Made by a program: the position numbers and the translations under genes
Part shown: piece by piece, positions 7,154 to 10,374 of the stretch
Position numbering within the stretch: position 1 is the first letter of the stretch
Layout of the letters: each line of letters starts with the position of its first letter
Notes under the pieces: model-generated
Databases searched by the model: none
Seen by the model: only the letters and a program-made list of their open reading frames with translations
What the model was told of the DNA's origin: nothing
Assembly (NCBI GenBank): GCA_011523245.1
Contig: WTHG01000312.1
Location: forward strand, 1 to 10,374
Direction of reading: 5' to 3'
From: Verrucomicrobiales bacterium
GTDB taxonomy: Bacteria; Verrucomicrobiota; Verrucomicrobiia; Limisphaerales; UBA1100
Length of the DNA stretch: 10,374 nucleotides

Positions 7154-7183
7154 AAAAAAGACCAGAAGGTCACCCTTCTGGTC
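7154..7183 (-). terminator. Intrinsic terminator or attenuator between rpoZ and smpB
   Basis: Read on the minus strand, a perfect 10-bp stem (7174-7183 with 7160-7169; arms GACCAGAAGG and CCTTCTGGTC, four-base loop) is followed directly by six T residues (7159-7154), then the GTG-ATG of smpB. It has full terminator form and lies about 24 bases after the omega-like gene. A smaller 5-bp hairpin (GCTTC/GAAGC, 7190-7204) precedes it. The odd point is that it sits exactly where the smpB ribosome binding site should be. Confidence 0.8.
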
Positions 7184-7207
7184 ACGAAAGCTTCTGTTGG
7201 AAGCCCG

Positions 7208-7444
7208 TTATTTCTTCGGGGTTTTGGCGGTATGAATTTCAACTGCCACCGAGTCGGTCAATTCATAGTCCATTTTGCCATCCACCAATTCAGTGAGCGC
7301 CATGTCTGCGGCGCCCAGCAAAGGGGCATCAAGCAAGGGGCGGTCACCGTTATTGAGCTGTCGTACCCGGGTGGACACAATGTTCACCAACACGTTAGGA
7401 TTTCCGATCAACTCACCCGCTTCATTGCAAAGTTCAGCATTCAT
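7208..7444 (-). CDS. rpoZ: DNA-directed RNA polymerase omega subunit-like protein
   Basis: The 78-residue acidic protein has the core omega pattern. A segment like LVNIVSTRVRQLNNG (residues 19-33) corresponds to the conserved helix written LVLVAARRARQ in E. coli, and a later DMALTELVDGKMDYE corresponds to IALREIEEG in E. coli omega. Omega helps fold beta' and stabilises the RNA polymerase core. The length fits (E. coli 91). The match rests on these two segments only, so the call is good but not certain. The ATG at 7444 has no visible Shine-Dalgarno. A strong hairpin terminator follows, and smpB lies directly beyond it. The gene is divergent from ispA across 93 bases. Confidence 0.75.
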   Translation of the reverse strand: MNAELCNEAGELIGNPNVLVNIVSTRVRQLNNGDRPLLDAPLLGAADMALTELVDGKMDYELTDSVAVEIHTAKTPKK

Positions 7445-7459
7445 TCGTAAAAGCGGGTG

Positions 7460-7487
7460 AAAATAGCCCGTTGACAGTTAAACGCAA
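7460..7487 (-). promoter_or_regulatory. Candidate promoter for rpoZ in the rpoZ/ispA divergent gap
   Basis: Read on the minus strand, TTGCGT (7487-7482) and TATTTT (7465-7460) are 16 bases apart and about 16 bases upstream of the rpoZ ATG, so the leader would be very short. On the plus strand the same gap holds a perfect -35 hexamer TTGACA (7471-7476) facing ispA, but only poor -10 matches such as AAATCC follow. Both are weak predictions. Confidence 0.3.
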
Positions 7488-7537
7488 CCCCAAAATCCTC
7501 TCTTGCCCTCTTTCGCATGGCCCGCTAGAAACCTCGC

Positions 7538-8437
7538 GTGCCGCCGAACGCCTCATTCGACCTTAAACAATACGCCCGCAAACACGCCCGGATTGTCGAT
7601 CAGGCCCTCAATAAATTACTACCCTCAGCACGCACCAAGCCCGGCACCATCCACCGCGCCATACGGCATAGCTTGTTTGCAGGCGGCAAGCGCGTCCGCC
7701 CAATCCTCGCGCTGGCCGCAGCAGAAGCTTGTGGGGGGGAAATTGAGAATGCCCTGCCGGTTGCCTGCGCAGTGGAATGCATTCATACCTATTCGTTGAT
7801 CCATGATGATTTGCCAGCCTTGGATAATGATGATTTCCGCCGCGGACGCCCTGCCAGCCACAAAGTGTTCGGCGAAGGTATCGCCGTCCTAGCAGGCGAC
7901 GCCTTGCTCACGCAGGCATTCGAATTAGCAGCCCAAGCGAAACCTACCCCGCGCTATCCTGTAAGTGATATGATTCTTGATCTCGCCAAGACCAGCGGCT
8001 CGCTTCAACTGATCGCCGGGCAAGTCGCCGACCTTGAAGGCGAAGGTCAAAAATTAACCCGCTCAAAGCTTCAGTACATTCACGAGCGCAAAACCAGCGC
8101 ACTGCTAACTTGCTCGGCTCGGCTTGGTGGCATGAGTGCCAATTGTACGCCTACCCAACTTCAGGCGCTGACTGATTTCGGCTACCATATAGGCCTCGCC
8201 TTTCAGGTGATTGATGACATTCTTGATGTCACTCAAACCAGCGAGCAACTTGGTAAAACCGCTGGCAAAGATGAAGCTGCCGACAAGGCAACTTACCCTG
8301 CGGTTGTGGGCCTCAAAAAATCCGAGCAAATCGCCAAGAAACTGACCGACAAAGCGTTCACCGCCCTCCAGCCCTTCCGCGGCAAAGCCGTCGCTCTAGA
8401 AGCCATGGCGCATTTTTTACTCAAGCGTAAAAACTAG
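7538..8437 (+). CDS. ispA: Farnesyl diphosphate synthase (polyprenyl synthetase family)
   Basis: The enzyme joins isopentenyl diphosphate to allylic diphosphates to make C15 farnesyl diphosphate, the precursor of undecaprenyl carrier, quinone tails and other isoprenoids. The 299 residues contain GGKRVRP (49-55, substrate binding), the first aspartate-rich motif DDLPALDNDDFRRGRP (Asp90, 91, 96), GQVADL (161-166), the second motif IDDILDV (Asp226, 227, 230) and KDEAADKATYP (244-254). DDxxxxD in the first motif with Tyr85 five residues before it is the bacterial FPP synthase pattern also seen in E. coli IspA; a geranylgeranyl product cannot be excluded. An in-frame TAG at 7526 limits the N-terminus, so the GTG at 7538 is the only reasonable start, with no clear Shine-Dalgarno. 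The common partners dxs and xseB are not adjacent. The stop overlaps convergent purB. Confidence 0.93.
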   Translation: MPPNASFDLKQYARKHARIVDQALNKLLPSARTKPGTIHRAIRHSLFAGGKRVRPILALAAAEACGGEIENALPVACAVECIHTYSLIHDDLPALDNDDFRRGRPASHKVFGEGIAVLAGDALLTQAFELAAQAKPTPRYPVSDMILDLAKTSGSLQLIAGQVADLEGEGQKLTRSKLQYIHERKTSALLTCSARLGGMSANCTPTQLQALTDFGYHIGLAFQVIDDILDVTQTSEQLGKTAGKDEAADKATYPAVVGLKKSEQIAKKLTDKAFTALQPFRGKAVALEAMAHFLLKRKN

Positions 8438-9768
8438 AGCCCCAATGCCTTGAATCTCGCATTGATATGCCGTTGGTGAAACTCCACTGAGCATAAAGAT
8501 TTCAATTCGGCTTCCTTAAAGTGGCGTGATACATCCGGATCGGCCATTAATTGCTCCAAGAAATCTGCGTCATCGCGCCCTGCATGTTTCACCGCCCAAG
8601 TCTCCATGGCATTACGCTGAACCACGGCATAAGCATCTTCGCGCGTTAGCCCCTTTCGAATCAGGGCCAACAATACGGTTTGGCTGTTCCACATACCTAA
8701 GCTGATGCCCAAATTCTTTTTCATGTTTTTAGGATACACATTCAGGCCTTCCATCATTTTCTGCAAAAGCGCGAACATGTAATTCAGCAACGTGCAGGAA
8801 TCCGGGAAAATGACACGCTCCACACTACTATGTGAAATATCGCGTTCATGCCACAAGGCCACATTTTCCATCGCCGCCAACGCATTGCCACGTAGCACAC
8901 GGGATAGCCCCGTAATACGTTCCCAGGTAATGGGGTTACGTTTGTGCGGCATCGCACTACTCCCCTTTTGTCCTTTCGTGAATGGTTCCTCAGCTTCCAA
9001 CACTTCCGTGCGTTGTAAGTGACGGAACTCAACAGCCCAACGTTCCATACTGGCACCCACCACGGCAATGGCGTTCAGGAATTCCGCATGGTTATCGCGT
9101 TGAATTACCTGCGTCGCCATCGGAGCCGGTTTGACGCCTAATTTTCGGCAAACGTATTTTTCCACACGCGGCGGTAGATGGGCATTGGTCCCAACAGCTC
9201 CTGAAAGTTTTCCAATGGAAGAAACCGCCCTGGCTCGTTCCAGGCGTTCTAGAGCTCGCCCAAATTCATCATACATCAAAGCCATCTTAAGGCCAAAAGT
9301 CGTGGGTTCGGCCTGAATACCATGGCTTCGCCCTATACAAGGCGTGAATTTGTGCCGACGAGCCTGCTTCGCAATGGCTTTACGAACTTTTTTAACGTCC
9401 TTGATCAGCAACTCGGCGCTTTGCTTCATCTGCACGGCGAACGCAGTGTCCACGATATCACTCGATGTTAATCCAAAATGCAGCCACCGACTGGCCTTGT
9501 GATTGATCTTTTCCGCCACCGCGGTAGTAAAACCAATAACATCGTGATTAAGGGTCCGCTCCAGTTCCTTTTGCCGCTGCACTAATCCTTTAAGATCAGC
9601 GAAGCATTTTTTAGCACCGGTCTGCATCCGAGCAAAATCGGCCTTAGGAACAATCCCCTCCTTTACCAGAGCCTCACTGGCGTGCATCTCAATTTGCAGC
9701 CAAAGGTTTAGCTTATTTTCGTCAGTCCAAATAGCCCGCATTTCCGGGCGCGAATATCGCGGAATCAT
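8434..9768 (-). CDS. purB: Adenylosuccinate lyase
   Basis: PurB catalyses two fumarate-releasing steps: SAICAR to AICAR in purine synthesis, and adenylosuccinate to AMP. The 444-residue length and sequence fit the bacterial family of about 430-450 residues (B. subtilis type). Motifs in order: MIPRYSRPEMRAIWTDE at the N-terminus, HFGLTSSDIVDTA (97-109), the catalytic-histidine motif GRSHGIQAEPTTFG (His149), and the fumarase/lyase superfamily signature GSSAMPHKRNP (269-279) with the catalytic serine loop. It acts as a cytoplasmic homotetramer in characterised relatives. The ATG at 9768 matches the usual N-terminus but is preceded by pyrimidine-rich sequence without a Shine-Dalgarno. It lies 48 bases downstream of the rhomboid gene on the same strand, probably one transcript. 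Its stop overlaps the ispA stop by four bases. Confidence 0.97.
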   Translation of the reverse strand: MIPRYSRPEMRAIWTDENKLNLWLQIEMHASEALVKEGIVPKADFARMQTGAKKCFADLKGLVQRQKELERTLNHDVIGFTTAVAEKINHKASRWLHFGLTSSDIVDTAFAVQMKQSAELLIKDVKKVRKAIAKQARRHKFTPCIGRSHGIQAEPTTFGLKMALMYDEFGRALERLERARAVSSIGKLSGAVGTNAHLPPRVEKYVCRKLGVKPAPMATQVIQRDNHAEFLNAIAVVGASMERWAVEFRHLQRTEVLEAEEPFTKGQKGSSAMPHKRNPITWERITGLSRVLRGNALAAMENVALWHERDISHSSVERVIFPDSCTLLNYMFALLQKMMEGLNVYPKNMKKNLGISLGMWNSQTVLLALIRKGLTREDAYAVVQRNAMETWAVKHAGRDDADFLEQLMADPDVSRHFKEAELKSLCSVEFHQRHINARFKALGL

Positions 9769-9816
9769 ACGCGAGGAAGTTACGAGGGGGACGCGCCGGA
9801 CGTCCAGCGTTAGAAA

Positions 9817-10374
9817 TTAACGCCTCATTCTTTTTCGGGCCTGCTCTAGGATTTTCCGCTCCCGTTCCGTAAGGCTGTGGATGCCCTTTTCAGATATTTT
9901 ATCCAGAATTGGATCCACCTCCGATTCCACATAATCAACTTCCTCTACTTCCATCGATTTGCCCTGCTTCCGGGAATACGCACGAGCACCACCATCAATG
10001 GTCACCACTTTCCGGTCACGCCCAGAAGCAAAGCGTTCCTTCAAACGATCCCACCAAGGCTCCGCCCCAGACCACGTACCACCCTGAACAAAAAATAAAA
10101 TAAACAGGACTCCCCAAATCATTCCGCCCAAATGTGCGCCATGTGCAATGCCACCTTCTTTAGAAATAATGCCCAATACTCCAATCACCGCCAGTGCGAT
10201 CAACAAATACTTCGCCTTCATTCGCACCGGGATAATGAACATGATTAAAAAAGTTAGCTCACGTTCCCAATAGACCATCGCAAAAGCTGCGATCAGGCCA
10301 AAGATCCCGGCGGAAGCTCCCACCACCCCTGCAGGCGGCAAGAAACCGCTCCATGAAAGAGCACATTGAAGCAG
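9817..10374 (-). CDS. Rhomboid family intramembrane serine protease, C-terminal part (5' end outside window)
   Basis: The frame is open to the right edge, so the N-terminus and first membrane helices are missing; 185 residues are visible. The catalytic serine lies in GVVGASAGIFGL (visible Ser21, GxSxG), and the histidine of the dyad in IAHGAHLGGMIWG (probably His81; His78 is close by). Hydrophobic helices surround both: about 15-35, 40-48, 54-70 and 81-95. After the membrane part comes a soluble tail of about 90 residues, rich in charge, ending in ILDKISEKGIHSLTERERKI and a basic tip. I recall this tail as a conserved C-terminal module of some bacterial rhomboids (a DUF6576-like segment). Rhomboids cut membrane proteins within the bilayer; the substrate here is unknown. 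purB follows after 48 bases. Confidence 0.88.
   Translation of the reverse strand: MLQCALSWSGFLPPAGVVGASAGIFGLIAAFAMVYWERELTFLIMFIIPVRMKAKYLLIALAVIGVLGIISKEGGIAHGAHLGGMIWGVLFILFFVQGGTWSGAEPWWDRLKERFASGRDRKVVTIDGGARAYSRKQGKSMEVEEVDYVESEVDPILDKISEKGIHSLTERERKILEQARKRMRR

Noticed and set aside
7445..7537. Perfect TTGACA (7471-7476) as a strong ispA promoter
   Set aside because: No acceptable -10 box is found 15-18 bases downstream, so it is not listed as a separate feature.
9789..9805. Palindrome GGACGTCC and GGACG/CGTCC repeat in the 48-base gap between the rhomboid gene and purB
   Set aside because: No T-run follows and the stem is short and GC-rich, so I cannot tell it from chance; noted only.
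1..10374. tRNA, tmRNA, riboswitch, T-box, CRISPR, transposon or phage elements
   Set aside because: I saw no cloverleaf, repeat array, transposase or integrase sequence, and the gaps between genes are too short for most of these.

Overview
The window is a gene-dense chromosomal stretch of about 10.4 kb. It carries ten protein genes on both strands with little intergenic space, and base composition looks roughly balanced by eye. I see no tRNA, rRNA, CRISPR array, insertion sequence, phage gene or attachment site. The gene content suggests a free-living Gram-negative-type bacterium. A member of the Verrucomicrobiota or a nearby lineage is my best guess. That rests on remembered family resemblance: a threonyl-tRNA synthetase without the N-terminal TGS domain, the style of the omega-like protein, a rhomboid with an SLTERE-type tail, and a tricorn-like protease. 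It is an inference, not a database result.

Layout, left to right. (1) Bases 3-1547 (+) are the C-terminal part of a tricorn-like S41 serine protease whose start lies outside the window. Its stop overlaps the GTG start of fdhD (1544-2362, +), the sulfurtransferase that activates formate dehydrogenase. (2) A minus-strand pair follows: a GmhA-like SIS-domain sugar-phosphate isomerase (3847-4416) and, 9 bases further on, a short UvrC (2359-3837). The uvrC and fdhD genes converge and overlap by 4 bases. (3) Divergent from this pair is thrS (4571-6307, +). Then comes rpmB (6379-6639, +), which has its own candidate promoter and a clear intrinsic terminator. (4) On the minus strand, an omega-like gene (rpoZ, 7208-7444) precedes smpB (6689-7150). 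A strong hairpin followed by a U-tract sits immediately in front of the smpB start codon. (5) ispA, the farnesyl diphosphate synthase (7538-8437, +), is divergent from rpoZ and converges with purB (8434-9768, -), again with a 4-base overlap. (6) purB lies downstream of a rhomboid protease (9817-10374, -) that runs off the right edge.

Functionally this is mostly housekeeping: translation (ThrRS, L28), ribosome rescue (SmpB), transcription (omega), excision repair (UvrC), purine synthesis (PurB), isoprenoid synthesis (IspA), and two proteases of different type. I found no convincing new multi-gene system. The points worth a second look are an intrinsic-terminator-like element abutting the smpB start codon, a UvrC lacking about 115 residues in its middle, a TGS-less ThrRS, nested inverted repeats in the divergent thrS/isomerase control region, altered metal-ligand positions in the SIS isomerase, and a lack of Shine-Dalgarno sequences at most starts.
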